From positions 135,803 to 199,802 of the forward strand of contig NZ_JAEPQA010000004.1 in the NCBI RefSeq assembly GCF_017640745.1: DNA of 64,000 nt, given 5' to 3'. The notes beneath the pieces were generated by a model. It worked only from the letters and a program-made list of their open reading frames with translations. It searched no databases and was not told the DNA's origin. The position numbers were made by a program, and so were the translations under genes. The DNA is from Nisaea sp. (GTDB taxonomy: Bacteria > Pseudomonadota > Alphaproteobacteria > Thalassobaculales > Thalassobaculaceae). Positions 31,746-42,889 of the stretch are shown in pieces. How positions within the stretch are numbered: position 1 is the stretch's first letter; every line of letters starts with the position of its first letter.

Positions 31746-31773
31746 ACGGCCGGCAAAAGCCGGCCGTCCCTTA
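31746..31773. terminator. Bidirectional hairpin between the 409-residue gene and atpC
   Basis: ACGGCCGGC (31746-31754) and GCCGGCCGT (31759-31767) form a perfect 9-bp stem with an AAAA loop between two convergent genes. The T-run is weak on either strand (CCCTTATT on plus, TTCCT on minus). Position and stem strength suggest that it ends both transcripts. Confidence 0.6.
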
Positions 31774-31796
31774 TTCGCATATGTCTTGTCTCGCCG

Positions 31797-32201
31797 TCAG
31801 TGACTGGCGGCAGCGCGCATCGCTTCCAGAACGGTGATGCGGGCCTCGATACGCTCACGCTCAAGGTCCGCTTTCGCGTCCTTCAGATCATCGCGGAGAT
31901 CAGCGAGGTCCTTGTCGACCTTCGCCACATCGACGTCCGCGAGCGGCAGGGCCTCTTCGGCCAGCACGGTGCAGCGGGTCTCGGTGACTTCCGCAAAACC
32001 GCCGGCGACGAAGATGCGCTCGGCGACCGAGCCCTTCTGATAGACGTCGATCACGCCGGGCCGCAGCGTCGAGATCATCGGCGCGTGGCGCGGCAGCACA
32101 CCGAAATTACCTTCCGCACCCGGAACCACGACCATTTCGGTCTCTTCCGAGTAGAGAAGCTTTTCCGGCGATACCAGTTCGAACTGTGTCGTCTCAGCCA
32201 T
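31797..32201 (-). CDS. atpC: F1Fo ATP synthase epsilon subunit
   Basis: A 134-residue central-stalk subunit that regulates rotation. The N-terminal beta-sandwich is clear (FELVSPEKLLYSEETEMVVV, then GAEGNFGVLPRHAPMISTL, IFVAGGFAEV). The C-terminal helical hairpin (VDKDLADLRDDLKDAKADLE) is also present. It is last in the atpHAGDC operon, 32 bases after atpD. Confidence 0.97.
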   Translation of the reverse strand: MAETTQFELVSPEKLLYSEETEMVVVPGAEGNFGVLPRHAPMISTLRPGVIDVYQKGSVAERIFVAGGFAEVTETRCTVLAEEALPLADVDVAKVDKDLADLRDDLKDAKADLERERIEARITVLEAMRAAASH

Positions 32202-32233
32202 CGTTATGGCTCCACTCCGTTAGACGGACGCGA

Positions 32234-33661
<1,428 letters not shown>

Positions 33662-33734
33662 TCAGCTCCAAACCTCTATCCGGGATATCCGGATCTCGTT
33701 AATTCCTTCGACCGAGTTCTTCTTCCGGCGCGGC

Positions 33735-34619
33735 CTAGACGGCCTCGGCACCGGAGATGATCTCGATAAGCTCTTTCGTAATGGCCGCCTGGCGCGCCCG
33801 GTTGTAGTTCAGCGTCAGCTTGTCGATCATGTCGCCGGCGTTCCGCGTGGCGTTGTCCATCGCGGTCATCCGGGCACCATGCTCGGAGGCATTGCTTTCC
33901 AGCAGCGCCGTGAAGATCTGGGTCGCGACGTTGCGCGGCAGCAGGGCCGCAAGGATCGCTTCCTCGTCCGGCTCGTACTCGTAGAGCGCACCGCTCTCGG
34001 TCTCCGCCGGGCCTTCGCCGGTTTCCGGCATGCTTGCCGGAATGATCTGCTGTTCCGTGACAATCTGCGTCATCGCGGACTGGAACCGGTTGAAGAGCAC
34101 CGAACAGACGTCGAACTCGCCGTCCTCGAACATCTTCAGAATGCCGGCAGCAATCTCGTCGGCGCTGGAGAAGGCCACGCCCTTGCGGGTCACGTCCTGC
34201 ACCGAATTGACGATCATCTCGCCGAATTCGCGCTTCAGGGCGTCACGGCCGCGCTTGCCGACGCAATAGATCTTCACCGTCTTGCCGCCCGTGCTCAGGG
34301 CACGGATACGGCGGCGGGCAGCCCGGATGATCGAGCTGTTGAAGCCGCCGCAAAGACCGCGGTCCGCGGTGAAGACGACGAGCAGATGCACGTCGTCCTT
34401 CCCGGTGCCGGCCAGCAGCTTCGGGCCGCCGGTCTGCGACGCGGCGCCGGCCAGCGACGCGATCATGCGGTTCATCCGCTCGGCGTACGGCCGAGAGGCT
34501 TCCGCCTGCTCCTGGGCGCGGCGCAGCTTGGCGGCCGCGACCATTTTCATGGCCGATGTGATCTTCCGCGTCGACTTGACGCTGTTGATCCTGATTTTCA
34601 GGTCCTTGAGGCTGGGCAT
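33735..34619 (-). CDS. atpG: F1Fo ATP synthase gamma subunit
   Basis: A 294-residue rotor subunit. The N-terminal [18 protein letters not shown] with [15 protein letters not shown] and the C-terminal [20 protein letters not shown] with [12 protein letters not shown] are the two long helices that form the rotating shaft; between them [16 protein letters not shown] is characteristic. It lies between atpA and atpD, as usual. Confidence 0.98.
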   Translation of the reverse strand: MPSLKDLKIRINSVKSTRKITSAMKMVAAAKLRRAQEQAEASRPYAERMNRMIASLAGAASQTGGPKLLAGTGKDDVHLLVVFTADRGLCGGFNSSIIRAARRRIRALSTGGKTVKIYCVGKRGRDALKREFGEMIVNSVQDVTRKGVAFSSADEIAAGILKMFEDGEFDVCSVLFNRFQSAMTQIVTEQQIIPASMPETGEGPAETESGALYEYEPDEEAILAALLPRNVATQIFTALLESNASEHGARMTAMDNATRNAGDMIDKLTLNYNRARQAAITKELIEIISGAEAV

Positions 34620-34651
34620 CTTTGCTCCCCGGCTCGACTAGCGTCGGATCC

Positions 34652-36187
34652 TTACGCGAAGGTCTTGGCGAAGCCGTCGAGGAACGCCTTCAGCTTTTCT
34701 TCGGTCTCCGAGGAGAGCGCCTTCTCGTTCCGGATTGTGTCCAGGATGTCCTTGCCCTTGGCACGGATCTCGGAAAGGTAGGCCTGCTCGAAGCGCGTCA
34801 CGTCGCCCAGCGGCAGCTGGTCGAGATAACCACGCACGCCGGCGAAGATGATCGCCACCTGCTCCTCGACCGCGAGCGGCGAGTACTGCGGCTGCTTCAG
34901 CAGCTCGGTCAGGCGGGAACCGCGGGCCAGCAGCTTCTGCGTGATCGGGTCGAGGTCCGACGCGAACTGCGCAAAGGCCGCCATTTCACGATACTGGGCG
35001 AGCTCGAGCTTGATGGTACCGGCAACCTGCTTCATCGCCTTGATCTGGGCGGCGGAGCCGACGCGGCTGACCGAGAGGCCGACGTTCACCGCCGGGCGGA
35101 TGCCCTGGTAGAACAGTTCGGTCTCAAGGAAGATCTGGCCGTCGGTGATCGAGATCACGTTGGTCGGAATGTAGGCGGAGACGTCGCCGGCCTGGGTTTC
35201 GATGACCGGAAGGGCGGTCATGGAACCGGCGCCCTGGTCGTCGTTCAGCTTCGCCGCGCGTTCCAGCAGGCGGGAGTGCAGATAGAACACGTCGCCCGGG
35301 AAGGCTTCGCGCCCCGGCGGGCGGCGCAGCAGCAGGGACATCTGGCGATAGGCGACGGCCTGCTTGGACAGATCGTCATAGACGATGACCGAGTGCATGC
35401 CGTTGTCGCGGAAGTATTCGCCCATGGTGCAGCCGGTATACGGCGCGAGATACTGCATCGGCGCCGGCTCGGAAGCGGTGGCGGCCACGACGATGGAATA
35501 CTCCATCGCGCCGTAGTCCTCCAGGGTCTTCACGATCTGGGCGACGGTGGAACGCTTCTGGCCGATCGCGACATAGATGCAGAACAGCTTCTTGCTGTCG
35601 TCGTCGCCGGCCGCCTCGTTCACGGACTTCTGGTTGATGAAGGTGTCGATGGCGATCGCGGTCTTGCCGGTCTGGCGGTCACCGATGATCAGCTCGCGCT
35701 GGCCACGGCCGACCGGGATCAGGCTGTCGATGGCCTTGAGGCCGGTCTGCATCGGCTCGTGCACCGACTTACGCGGCATGATGCCCGGCGCCTTGACTTC
35801 GACGCGCTTGCGCTCGACGTCCTTCAGCGGGCCCTTGCCGTCGATCGGGTTGCCGAGACCGTCGACCACGCGGCCGAGCAGGCTCTTGCCGACCGGAACG
35901 TCAACGATGGCGCCGGTCCGCTTGACGGTGTCGCCTTCCTTGATGCCGCGGTCTTCACCGAAGATAACGACACCGACATTGTCGTCTTCGAGGTTCAGCG
36001 CCATGCCCTGGACGCCGCCCGGGAACTCGACCATTTCGCCGGCCTGGACCTGGTCGAGGCCATAGACACGGGCGATACCGTCACCGACGGAGAGAACCTG
36101 ACCGACTTCGGCCACCTCTGCTTCGGTTCCGAAATTCGCGATCTGTTCCTTCAGGATCGAAGAAATCTCAGCGGCGCGGATATCCAT
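34652..36187 (-). CDS. atpA: F1Fo ATP synthase alpha subunit
   Basis: A 511-residue non-catalytic nucleotide-binding subunit. The P-loop GDRQTGKT is at residues 169-176. The alpha signature [20 protein letters not shown] includes the arginine that reaches into the beta active site. Its ATG shares one base with the atpH stop (TGATG at 36185-36189), so it is translationally coupled to delta. Length is normal. Confidence 0.99.
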   Translation of the reverse strand: MDIRAAEISSILKEQIANFGTEAEVAEVGQVLSVGDGIARVYGLDQVQAGEMVEFPGGVQGMALNLEDDNVGVVIFGEDRGIKEGDTVKRTGAIVDVPVGKSLLGRVVDGLGNPIDGKGPLKDVERKRVEVKAPGIMPRKSVHEPMQTGLKAIDSLIPVGRGQRELIIGDRQTGKTAIAIDTFINQKSVNEAAGDDDSKKLFCIYVAIGQKRSTVAQIVKTLEDYGAMEYSIVVAATASEPAPMQYLAPYTGCTMGEYFRDNGMHSVIVYDDLSKQAVAYRQMSLLLRRPPGREAFPGDVFYLHSRLLERAAKLNDDQGAGSMTALPVIETQAGDVSAYIPTNVISITDGQIFLETELFYQGIRPAVNVGLSVSRVGSAAQIKAMKQVAGTIKLELAQYREMAAFAQFASDLDPITQKLLARGSRLTELLKQPQYSPLAVEEQVAIIFAGVRGYLDQLPLGDVTRFEQAYLSEIRAKGKDILDTIRNEKALSSETEEKLKAFLDGFAKTFA

Positions 36188-36738
36188 CAGCCAACACCTT
36201 TCATAGCAAGTTGCAGACGCTGCAGCTTGGAACGGATTGAGTTGTCGATCATGCGCGAACCGACGCGCACGATAAGTCCGCCGATCAAAGCCGGATCGAC
36301 GGAGAGATTGACGGCGACCTTCTGACCGACCGCCTTCTTGATGGCGTCGGTCACGTCGGCGAGCTGCTCTTTGCTCAGTTCGACGGCGGAGGTCACATCG
36401 GCCGTGACTTCACCGCGGCGCGCGGCAAGCTCGGCAAGAAATGCGGTGATCATCGCGTCCAGCGCAAAAAGGCGCCGGTTGCCCGCGACGGTACCGATGA
36501 ATTTCCGGGTCAGCGCCTGCGCGCCCATTTTTTCGAGAACGGCCGTGATGCCGCGCGTCTGCTCGTCCCGCGAAAGCACGGGCGAGCGAACCAGACGCAG
36601 CAGCTCGGGGCTTTCAATCAGGGCCTGCCGCAGCGACCGAAGGTCGTCCGCGACGGCGTCCAGAGCTTTCTCGCCGTCCGCCAGCTCATAGAGGGCGGAG
36701 GCATATCTTCCGGCCAAGCCTGTCGTTTCGGAAGCCAC
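36187..36738 (-). CDS. atpH: F1Fo ATP synthase delta subunit
   Basis: A 183-residue peripheral-stalk protein linking F1 to the b subunits. The N-terminal domain begins [21 protein letters not shown] and the C-terminal motif [20 protein letters not shown] is typical. It is first gene of an F1-only operon (atpHAGDC). The Fo genes are not in the window, which fits alphaproteobacteria, where Fo is encoded elsewhere. It lies downstream of priA with a 211-base gap that should contain the operon promoter. Confidence 0.97.
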   Translation of the reverse strand: MASETTGLAGRYASALYELADGEKALDAVADDLRSLRQALIESPELLRLVRSPVLSRDEQTRGITAVLEKMGAQALTRKFIGTVAGNRRLFALDAMITAFLAELAARRGEVTADVTSAVELSKEQLADVTDAIKKAVGQKVAVNLSVDPALIGGLIVRVGSRMIDNSIRSKLQRLQLAMKGVG

Positions 36739-36864
36739 CAGAGAACGCCTCTTCTTCCTGAGATTTCACCGGGTTACCGGATCCGGATCGGACCAGATCG
36801 GTTCCAGGCGAATATTGACCAAAAATTACCCTCGTCGACGGCAGTTTCCGCCGAGCGCGGCGGT

Positions 36865-36893
36865 TCTCTAGCATAGTGGTTCACCCCGTGCAA
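36865..36893 (-). promoter_or_regulatory. Candidate atp operon promoter
   Basis: On the minus strand TTGCAC (complement of 36888-36893) and TAGAGA (complement of 36865-36870) are separated by 17 bases, about 127 bases upstream of atpH. The -10 element is a poor match, so this is only a suggestion within the 211-base priA-atpH gap, where I see no better candidate. Confidence 0.35.
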
Positions 36894-36949
36894 GCGGTCC
36901 CTGCCCGCTTCTCGCATGGTGCATCCTCCGGGGCGGATCGACCCGGAAC

Positions 36950-39175
36950 TCAGAGGAAACTGTAGGGGTCGATATCGACCGTGACGCGGACGGCGGAAGG
37001 AACCTCCACGCGCGAGAGCCAGTCTCGCAGAACGGCCTGGATATTGATCTCGCGCCTGGTCTTCACCAGCAGCCGCCGGCGGTGCCGGCCACGCAGCAGG
37101 GCGAGCGGCGCCGGGGCAGGCCCGAGAACGGAAACGCCCTCCAAATCCGGCGCCGCACGGCCGATCCGGCTGGCCACCATGTCCGCCTGGTTCGGATCGG
37201 CAGCGCTGACGATGATCCCGGCAAGCCTGCCGAAGGGCGGCATGCCCTGCCGTTCGCGCGCGGACGCCTCCTCGGCGAGGAATCCGTCCCGGTCCCACTC
37301 GGCCAGCGCCTTCAGCACCGGGTTCTCCGGCTGGTGGGTCTGCAGCAGCACCCGGCCCGGATGCTCCGCCCGCCCGGCCCGGCCGGCGACCTGATGAAGC
37401 AGCTGGTAGGTGCGTTCCGCCGCGCGGAGATCGCCGCCGGCGAGACCGAGATCCGCATCGACGACGCCGACCAGGGTCAGCTTCGGGAAATGATAGCCCT
37501 TGGCCACGATCTGGGTGCCGAGGATGATGTCGACCTCGCCCTCGTTGACGCTGCGCACGAACTCCGCCGCCGCCGCCGGGCCGTTCAGCGTGTCGCTGGA
37601 GACGATCTGGAAGCGGGCCTCGGGAAAGAGCGCGGCGACCTCCTCCGCCATCCGCTCCACGCCGGGTCCGCTGGCGACGAAACTGTCCTCCGCGGCGCAG
37701 GACGGACAGGCTTTCGGCAGCCGAGCGCTGTATCCGCAGTGATGGCATTGCAGACGCCCGAGCAGCCGATGCTCGACCAGCCAGGCGGAGCAGCTCGGAC
37801 ATTCCAGCCGGTGCCCGCAGGCGCGGCAGAGGGTGAGCGGCGCATAGCCCCGGCGGTTGAGGAAGACCAGCGACTGTTCGCCCGCTTCCAGTGCGGCTTT
37901 CATGGCGTCGACCAGCGGCCGGGAAAGCCATCGCCCGCGCTCCGGCTGATGGCGGCGGAGATCGACCAGCTCCACCGACGGCAGCGTGGCGGCGCCGTGC
38001 CGTGCGGTCAGGCGAAGATGCACGTAGCGGCCCTGCTCGGCATTGCGCATGCTCTCCAGCGCCGGGGTCGCGGAGACCAGCACCACCGGACAGGGCGTCA
38101 GGCTGGCCCGCACCACCGCCATGTCCCGGCCGTGATAGACCACGCCCTCCTCCTGCTTGTAGGCGGATTCGTGCTCCTCATCGACGACGATCAGGCCGAG
38201 GTCGGGAAAAGGCAGGAAGAGCGCCGAGCGGGCGCCGACCAGCACCCGGACCTTGCCTTCGGAAACCGCGCGCCAGGTATGGCGGCGGCGGCGCGGCTTC
38301 AGATCCGAGTGCCATTCCGCAGGCCGCACGCCGAAGCGCGCCTCGAACCGGTTCAGCCATTCCGAGGAGAGCGCGATTTCCGGCAACAGCACCAGCACCT
38401 TTTTATCCCGCCGGAGCGCTTCCGCCACCGCCTCGAAATAGACCTCGGTCTTGCCCGCGCCGGTCTCGCCGTCGAGCAGCAGGGCTGAGAATCTTTCCGC
38501 GCGAACGGCTTCGGTCAGGGTCCCCGCCACCTCCGCTTGTTCCTCCGACAAGGGCGTGTCGCGCCGGCGCTCGGGATCCGGGTCGGGAAAGGGCGCGTCC
38601 GCGGGCAGCGCGACCGAGACCAGTCCGCCGCCTTCGGCGAGCCCCTTCACCACAGAGGTGCCGACGCCGGTCTCCTCCGCGATCTCCTTCGCCGTCCGCG
38701 GCGGGCCGTCTTCCAGCAGCGAGAGGACCCGGCGGCGGGCGGATGTCAGCTTGAGGCCAAGCGCTTCGACGGCCTCGGGACCGCCCGGCAGCGCCGTATA
38801 GGCTGTCACCGGTTTCGCCGGCTCGAAGGCGTCGGGCACGCTGATCGCCATGCGCAGCACCGCGCCCTGTGCGGACAAGGTATAGGAGGAGACCCAGTCG
38901 ACCAGCCGGATCACCGGCTCCGGCAAGGAAGGGACAGGCAGCCGCCGGAATACCGGCTTCAGCCGCTCCCGCACCACCTGGCCGCTTTCGGGTGCCTCCG
39001 CAACCTCCATGTTCCAGACCACGCCGACGGTACGGCGGTTGCCGAGCGGCACCTCGACGATGCTGCCGAGCGTCAGGTCGGACTCCGCTTCGGCGAGATA
39101 GTCGTACGGCCCCGCAAGCGGCAGGGGGATCAGCACCTGGATGCGGCGGAGCTCATCTTGGAAGAGGTCGGACAT
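36950..39175 (-). CDS. priA: Primosomal protein N', replication restart helicase
   Basis: A 741-residue 3'-5' DNA helicase that reloads the replisome at stalled forks. The N-terminal DNA-binding domain starts MSDLFQDELRRIQVLIPLPL. The helicase core has Walker A GETGAGKT (236-243) and DEEH (332-335). The zinc region contains eight cysteines at 450, 453, 459, 462, 477, 480, 490 and 493, the full PriA set. I start at ATG 39175; the upstream in-frame start adds 16 residues not expected. It is divergent from the transaldolase gene and precedes atpH. Confidence 0.97.
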   Translation of the reverse strand: MSDLFQDELRRIQVLIPLPLAGPYDYLAEAESDLTLGSIVEVPLGNRRTVGVVWNMEVAEAPESGQVVRERLKPVFRRLPVPSLPEPVIRLVDWVSSYTLSAQGAVLRMAISVPDAFEPAKPVTAYTALPGGPEAVEALGLKLTSARRRVLSLLEDGPPRTAKEIAEETGVGTSVVKGLAEGGGLVSVALPADAPFPDPDPERRRDTPLSEEQAEVAGTLTEAVRAERFSALLLDGETGAGKTEVYFEAVAEALRRDKKVLVLLPEIALSSEWLNRFEARFGVRPAEWHSDLKPRRRRHTWRAVSEGKVRVLVGARSALFLPFPDLGLIVVDEEHESAYKQEEGVVYHGRDMAVVRASLTPCPVVLVSATPALESMRNAEQGRYVHLRLTARHGAATLPSVELVDLRRHQPERGRWLSRPLVDAMKAALEAGEQSLVFLNRRGYAPLTLCRACGHRLECPSCSAWLVEHRLLGRLQCHHCGYSARLPKACPSCAAEDSFVASGPGVERMAEEVAALFPEARFQIVSSDTLNGPAAAAEFVRSVNEGEVDIILGTQIVAKGYHFPKLTLVGVVDADLGLAGGDLRAAERTYQLLHQVAGRAGRAEHPGRVLLQTHQPENPVLKALAEWDRDGFLAEEASARERQGMPPFGRLAGIIVSAADPNQADMVASRIGRAAPDLEGVSVLGPAPAPLALLRGRHRRRLLVKTRREINIQAVLRDWLSRVEVPSAVRVTVDIDPYSFL

Positions 39176-39362
39176 GGGGCGGAGTGTGGCGGCGCGGCGG
39201 CGCCCCGGCAACAGGTTCGCCAAGCCCCGCGCGCGATGCTGAGGAAGCTTGGCCCCGAAACATGTCCGTCACTGGCACCGCACCTTTGTATGCGCTAGAC
39301 TCGCCCGGTCGATTCGGTCATACGGGGCCCGGATTCACCACCTGCCGAGGATACAGGACGAC

Positions 39363-40016
39363 ATGAAATTCTTCATCGACACCGCCGACGTCGCGGAGAT
39401 CAAGGATCTGGCCGCGACCGGTCTCGTGGACGGAGTCACCACCAACCCGTCGCTGATCGCGAAATCGGGCCGACCGATCCTCGAAGTGATCAAGGAGATC
39501 TGCGAGATCGTCGACGGGCCGGTCAGTGCCGAGGTGACCGCGACCGACCACGAGACGATGCTCAAGGAAGGCCTCTTCCTCGCCAAGCTCGCGGACAATA
39601 TCGCGGTGAAGGTGCCGCTGACGGTCGACGGCCTGAAGACCTGCAAGGCGCTCGCCGACGAGGGCATTCCGGTCAACGTCACGCTCTGCTTCTCGGCCGG
39701 CCAGGCCCTGCTCGCCGCCAAGGCCGGCGCCGCCTTCATCTCGCCCTTCGTCGGCCGGCTCGACGACATCGGCGTTCCGGGCATGGATCTGATCGCGGAT
39801 ATCGCCGACATCTACGCCAACTACGATTTCGACACCGAGATCCTGGTCGCCTCCGTGCGCGGCCCGCAGCATGTGATCGATGCGGCGAAACTGGGCGCCG
39901 ACGTCGCCACCGTGCCGCCGGCCGTGCTGCGCAGCCTCTACAATCACCCGCTCACCGACAAGGGCCTCGACGCCTTCATGAAGGACTGGGCGAAGACCGG
40001 TCAGAGCATCCTCTGA
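39363..40016 (+). CDS. Small transaldolase / fructose-6-phosphate aldolase
   Basis: A 217-residue enzyme of the short transaldolase class (TalC/MipB/Fsa), a single TIM barrel. [14 protein letters not shown] at the start, [13 protein letters not shown] (24-36) and the Schiff-base K83 in NIAVKVPLT are diagnostic. Enzymes of this length act as transaldolase in the pentose phosphate pathway or as fructose-6-phosphate aldolase; sequence reading alone does not decide. The start is ATG 39363, preceded by GAGGATACAGGACGAC. A DUF484 gene follows after 16 bases. Confidence 0.95.
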   Translation: MKFFIDTADVAEIKDLAATGLVDGVTTNPSLIAKSGRPILEVIKEICEIVDGPVSAEVTATDHETMLKEGLFLAKLADNIAVKVPLTVDGLKTCKALADEGIPVNVTLCFSAGQALLAAKAGAAFISPFVGRLDDIGVPGMDLIADIADIYANYDFDTEILVASVRGPQHVIDAAKLGADVATVPPAVLRSLYNHPLTDKGLDAFMKDWAKTGQSIL

Positions 40017-40032
40017 GCAGGAAGGACGGGCC

Positions 40033-40779
40033 ATGACAGGCAAGGGATCCGCGGCGGAGCCGGGCAAGAGCGTGAAGGAGGCGGCGAACCGGCCCGCCTC
40101 GACGCTCACGGCCGAACAGGTCGCGGACTACCTGTCGGCCCATCCCGACTTTCTGGTCGCCCATCCGGAGCTGATCGACATCCTGACCCCGCCCAGCCGG
40201 ACCAGCGGTGAGGCGGTGGTCGACATGCAGCACTTCATGCTGGAGCGCCTGCGCTCGGAAAACCAGCGCCTGAAGGATTCCCATGCCGGTCTGATCGCGA
40301 CCGCGCGCGGCAACCAGACGACGCAGAACCGGATCCATGCGGCCGTGCTGCGCATCGTCGCCGCGACCTCGTTCGACAATCTGATCCAGACCGTGACCAT
40401 CGACCTGCCGGTGATGCTGGGCATCGACGTGGTGACGATCTGCATCGAGGCCGGCGACGTGCCGATCCCGAAGGCCTATGCCTCGGGCGTGCGCTCGATC
40501 CCGGCGGGCACCATCGATCGCAAGCTTGGCGCCGGCAAGGACGTGCTGCTGGCCGCGAATGTGGACGGGGACGAGGAAATCTTCGGCTCGGCCTCGGGGC
40601 TGGTCTCTTCCATGGCGCTCGCCCGCATCCAGGTCAGCCCGCACTCGCCGATGGGCCTGATGGCCTTCGGGACAAGGGACAGCGAGGCCTATCACCACGG
40701 GCAGGCGACCGAACTGCTGAGCTTCCTCGCCCGCACCACGGAACTGACCATCCGGCAATGGCTGAACCTGCCGGGCTAG
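40033..40779 (+). CDS. DUF484 family protein
   Basis: A 248-residue cytosolic protein of the DUF484 family, which has a GAF-like fold and unknown function. The family start TAEQVADYLSAHPDFLVAHPELI is clear, followed by a helix (MLERLRSENQRLKDSHAGLI) and the GAF-like domain with SPMGLMAFGTRDSEAYHHGQA. It overlaps xerC by 22 bases. The DUF484-xerC order is conserved across many proteobacteria and suggests a link with chromosome dimer resolution, although this remains an association. Confidence 0.92.
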   Translation: MTGKGSAAEPGKSVKEAANRPASTLTAEQVADYLSAHPDFLVAHPELIDILTPPSRTSGEAVVDMQHFMLERLRSENQRLKDSHAGLIATARGNQTTQNRIHAAVLRIVAATSFDNLIQTVTIDLPVMLGIDVVTICIEAGDVPIPKAYASGVRSIPAGTIDRKLGAGKDVLLAANVDGDEEIFGSASGLVSSMALARIQVSPHSPMGLMAFGTRDSEAYHHGQATELLSFLARTTELTIRQWLNLPG

Positions 40780-41705
40780 CGGCCGCCGACCGCCCCAAAA
40801 ACCTGCCCGGCGCGATCGCCGCCTGGAGGATTTGGCTGGCGAGCGAGAAACGCGCCTCCGGTCACACGACCGATGCCTACGAGCGGGATCTCGAAGGCTT
40901 CCTCGACTTTCTCCAGGACCATCTCGGCCAGTCGCCGGAGATTGCCGACCTTGCGGCGCTCAAACCGGGCGACTTCCGCGCCTGGCTGGCGCGCCGGGCG
41001 TCCGGCGGCTACGCCAAGACCTCGACCGCCCGCGCGCTCTCCGTCGTGCGGGGCTTCTTCCGCTTTCTCGAGCGCCGGAACGTGCTTGCAAACGCCGCGA
41101 TCTTCGCGATTCGCGGCCCGCGCATCCCGGCCTCGGTGCCGAAGGCGCTCACGGTCACGGAAGCGGCGGAAACGCTGGAAGCGGTCGGCGAGCTCGCGTC
41201 CCAACCCTGGATCGCAGCCCGGGACGTGGCGCTGGTCTCGCTGCTCTATGGCGCGGGCCTGCGCATCGGCGAGGCGCTGGCGCTCAATCGCGGCGATGTG
41301 CCGAAAGGCGACACGCTTGCCGTCACCGGCAAGGGCAACAAGCAACGGATCGTGCCGATCCTGCCCGCCGTCCGTTCGGCCATCGAGGATTACCTCGCCC
41401 GCTGCCCCTACAGCGGCGGACCCGACGATCCGCTTTTCCTCGGTGCGCGCGGCAAGCGGCTGCAGGCCGGGATCGCCCAGCGCACGATGCGGCTGGCGCG
41501 CGGCTGGCTCGCCCTGCCGGAAAGCGCGACGCCGCATGCGCTCCGCCATTCCTTTGCCACCCACCTGCTGGCCGGCGGCGGCGATCTCAGGGCGATCCAG
41601 GAACTGCTCGGCCATGCCTCGCTCGCCACGACCCAGCGCTACACGAGTGTCGATGCGGAGCGGCTGATGGACGTGCATCGGCGCGCCCATCCGAGAGACC
41701 GGTAA
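40758..41705 (+). CDS. xerC: Tyrosine recombinase XerC
   Basis: A 315-residue site-specific recombinase that resolves chromosome dimers at dif together with XerD. The N-terminal SAM-like core-binding domain spans about residues 15-112. The catalytic residues are R169 (LLYGAGLRIGEAL), the beta-hairpin K192 (GKGNKQR), H260 and R263 (HALRHSFATHLL), H286 (LLGHASLATTQ) and the nucleophile Y295. The 22-base overlap with DUF484 implies coupled translation. XerC is preferred over XerD because of the DUF484 neighbour. Confidence 0.93.
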   Translation: MAEPAGLAAADRPKNLPGAIAAWRIWLASEKRASGHTTDAYERDLEGFLDFLQDHLGQSPEIADLAALKPGDFRAWLARRASGGYAKTSTARALSVVRGFFRFLERRNVLANAAIFAIRGPRIPASVPKALTVTEAAETLEAVGELASQPWIAARDVALVSLLYGAGLRIGEALALNRGDVPKGDTLAVTGKGNKQRIVPILPAVRSAIEDYLARCPYSGGPDDPLFLGARGKRLQAGIAQRTMRLARGWLALPESATPHALRHSFATHLLAGGGDLRAIQELLGHASLATTQRYTSVDAERLMDVHRRAHPRDR

Positions 41706-41711
41706 GTTCCG

Positions 41712-42215
41712 TCAGTTCCGGAAGAAGATCAGCTTCCGGTCCTCTTCCCATTCCGGGACCCAGAAATAGTGGTGCAGGTCGCACATCCCGTCCTCGACGA
41801 TGATGGCCAGCGGGCAGGCGCCTTCGATTCCCAGCATCTCGCGCGCCTCCTCGTCGGTGAACTGCTCCAGCGAGATCTTCGGCGGCGGGTTGCCGGTGCC
41901 GCAGAGACCGGCCTGATCCGCGCTGTCGAAGGGTGTGACGACGGATTCGGAGACCAGTTGCCCCTCCTCCCGCGCGACGACGACAAGGAAGAATCGGGGG
42001 CCATCCGGGTTGTCGAGGCTGACATAGGAGCCGACCTTGTCGGCATCGCCATCGCAGGTCACGTCCCCGGTGAGCACCTGCCATTGATAGGCCGAAGCAT
42101 GCTGTCCGCCATGGAAGCGCATTTCGCCTGTCAGTTCGGCATCGGTTATGTCCTGCGCCCGGGCGATACCGGCCCCCAGCACGACCAAGGCCGCCGCAAA
42201 AATCAATATCCGCAT
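41712..42215 (-). CDS. Secreted four-cysteine protein, tandem paralogue 1
   Basis: A 167-residue exported protein of unknown function. A signal peptide (MRILIFAAALVVLGAGIARA) precedes a mature domain starting QDITDAELTGEMRF. Four cysteines (in VTCDGDAD, GLCGTG, GACPLA and GMCDLH) are all conserved in the adjacent paralogue, so two disulphides are likely. The loop DVTCDGDADK resembles Asp/Gly-rich calcium-binding loops, which is inference only. It lies 26 bases after its paralogue (42242-42748), forming a two-gene operon, and converges with xerC. I do not recognise a named family. Confidence 0.8.
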   Translation of the reverse strand: MRILIFAAALVVLGAGIARAQDITDAELTGEMRFHGGQHASAYQWQVLTGDVTCDGDADKVGSYVSLDNPDGPRFFLVVVAREEGQLVSESVVTPFDSADQAGLCGTGNPPPKISLEQFTDEEAREMLGIEGACPLAIIVEDGMCDLHHYFWVPEWEEDRKLIFFRN

Positions 42216-42241
42216 TCGCCGCTTCCGGTCCCGTCCGGGTC

Positions 42242-42748
42242 TCAGTTCTTGACCAGCAGGAGCCTATCATCCCGGTCACGCCCGGCGATCCAGAAATAGC
42301 GGTGTGCCGGGCACAATCCGTCATCGATCCTGATCGCAAGAGGGCAGGCATTCTCGACCCCGGTCAGGATCCGCGCCTCTTCATCCGTGAAGCGCTCCAG
42401 GCTCAGAACCGGCGGCGGCTTGCCTTCGCCGCAGAGACCGTCGTCGTGCCGGTCGTCGAAGAAGGCAATCATTGCATCGGAGGTCAGGTGACCCTCCGAC
42501 CGCGTCACCACGGTCAAGAAAAACGACAGACCTTCCGGATTGTCCAGATCGACATAGCCCGCCACCTTGTCGGCCGCGCCGTCGCAGGTGAGGTCTCCGG
42601 TCAGCCGCTGCCACTCGTAGTGGAAAACGTTCTCACCGCCCTGGAAGCGCATTTCGGACGCCAGCTCGCCATCGGATACATCTTGCGCCCGCACGCCCGG
42701 CGCCGTCAGCGCGCCGAACAGGACCAGCGCCAGACAGACCACTCTCAT
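42242..42748 (-). CDS. Secreted four-cysteine protein, tandem paralogue 2
   Basis: A 168-residue exported protein, about half identical by eye to the product of 41712-42215. The signal peptide is MRVVCLALVLFGALTAPGVRA, and the mature part begins QDVSDGELASEMRF. Shared blocks are LTGDLTCDGAADKV, YVDLDNPEG, GLCGEGKPPP, RFTDEEAR, ENACPLAI and a C-terminal HRYFW. I set the start at ATG 42748, which gives the signal peptide directly and has AAGGGTTCGGGA upstream. The frame stays open much further upstream, antisense to the oxidase gene, but that part is not coding. Function unknown. Confidence 0.8.
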   Translation of the reverse strand: MRVVCLALVLFGALTAPGVRAQDVSDGELASEMRFQGGENVFHYEWQRLTGDLTCDGAADKVAGYVDLDNPEGLSFFLTVVTRSEGHLTSDAMIAFFDDRHDDGLCGEGKPPPVLSLERFTDEEARILTGVENACPLAIRIDDGLCPAHRYFWIAGRDRDDRLLLVKN

Positions 42749-42889
42749 TCCCGAACCCTTCTCACTCCACTTGCGCGGTTCCGGCCGCTCGGACATGCTC
42801 ACTTCAACATGTCCCACCGGCGGTTTTCGTCTCAGACAGCGCGAGGCCGGCCGCCACAATAATGAACCCGTCCGACGAGGGAAGAGCCG

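Noticed and set aside
39200-39300. Possible sigma-54 promoter (TGGCAC) upstream of the small transaldolase
   Set aside because: The GG-N10-GC spacing does not hold, because no GC lies at the required distance.
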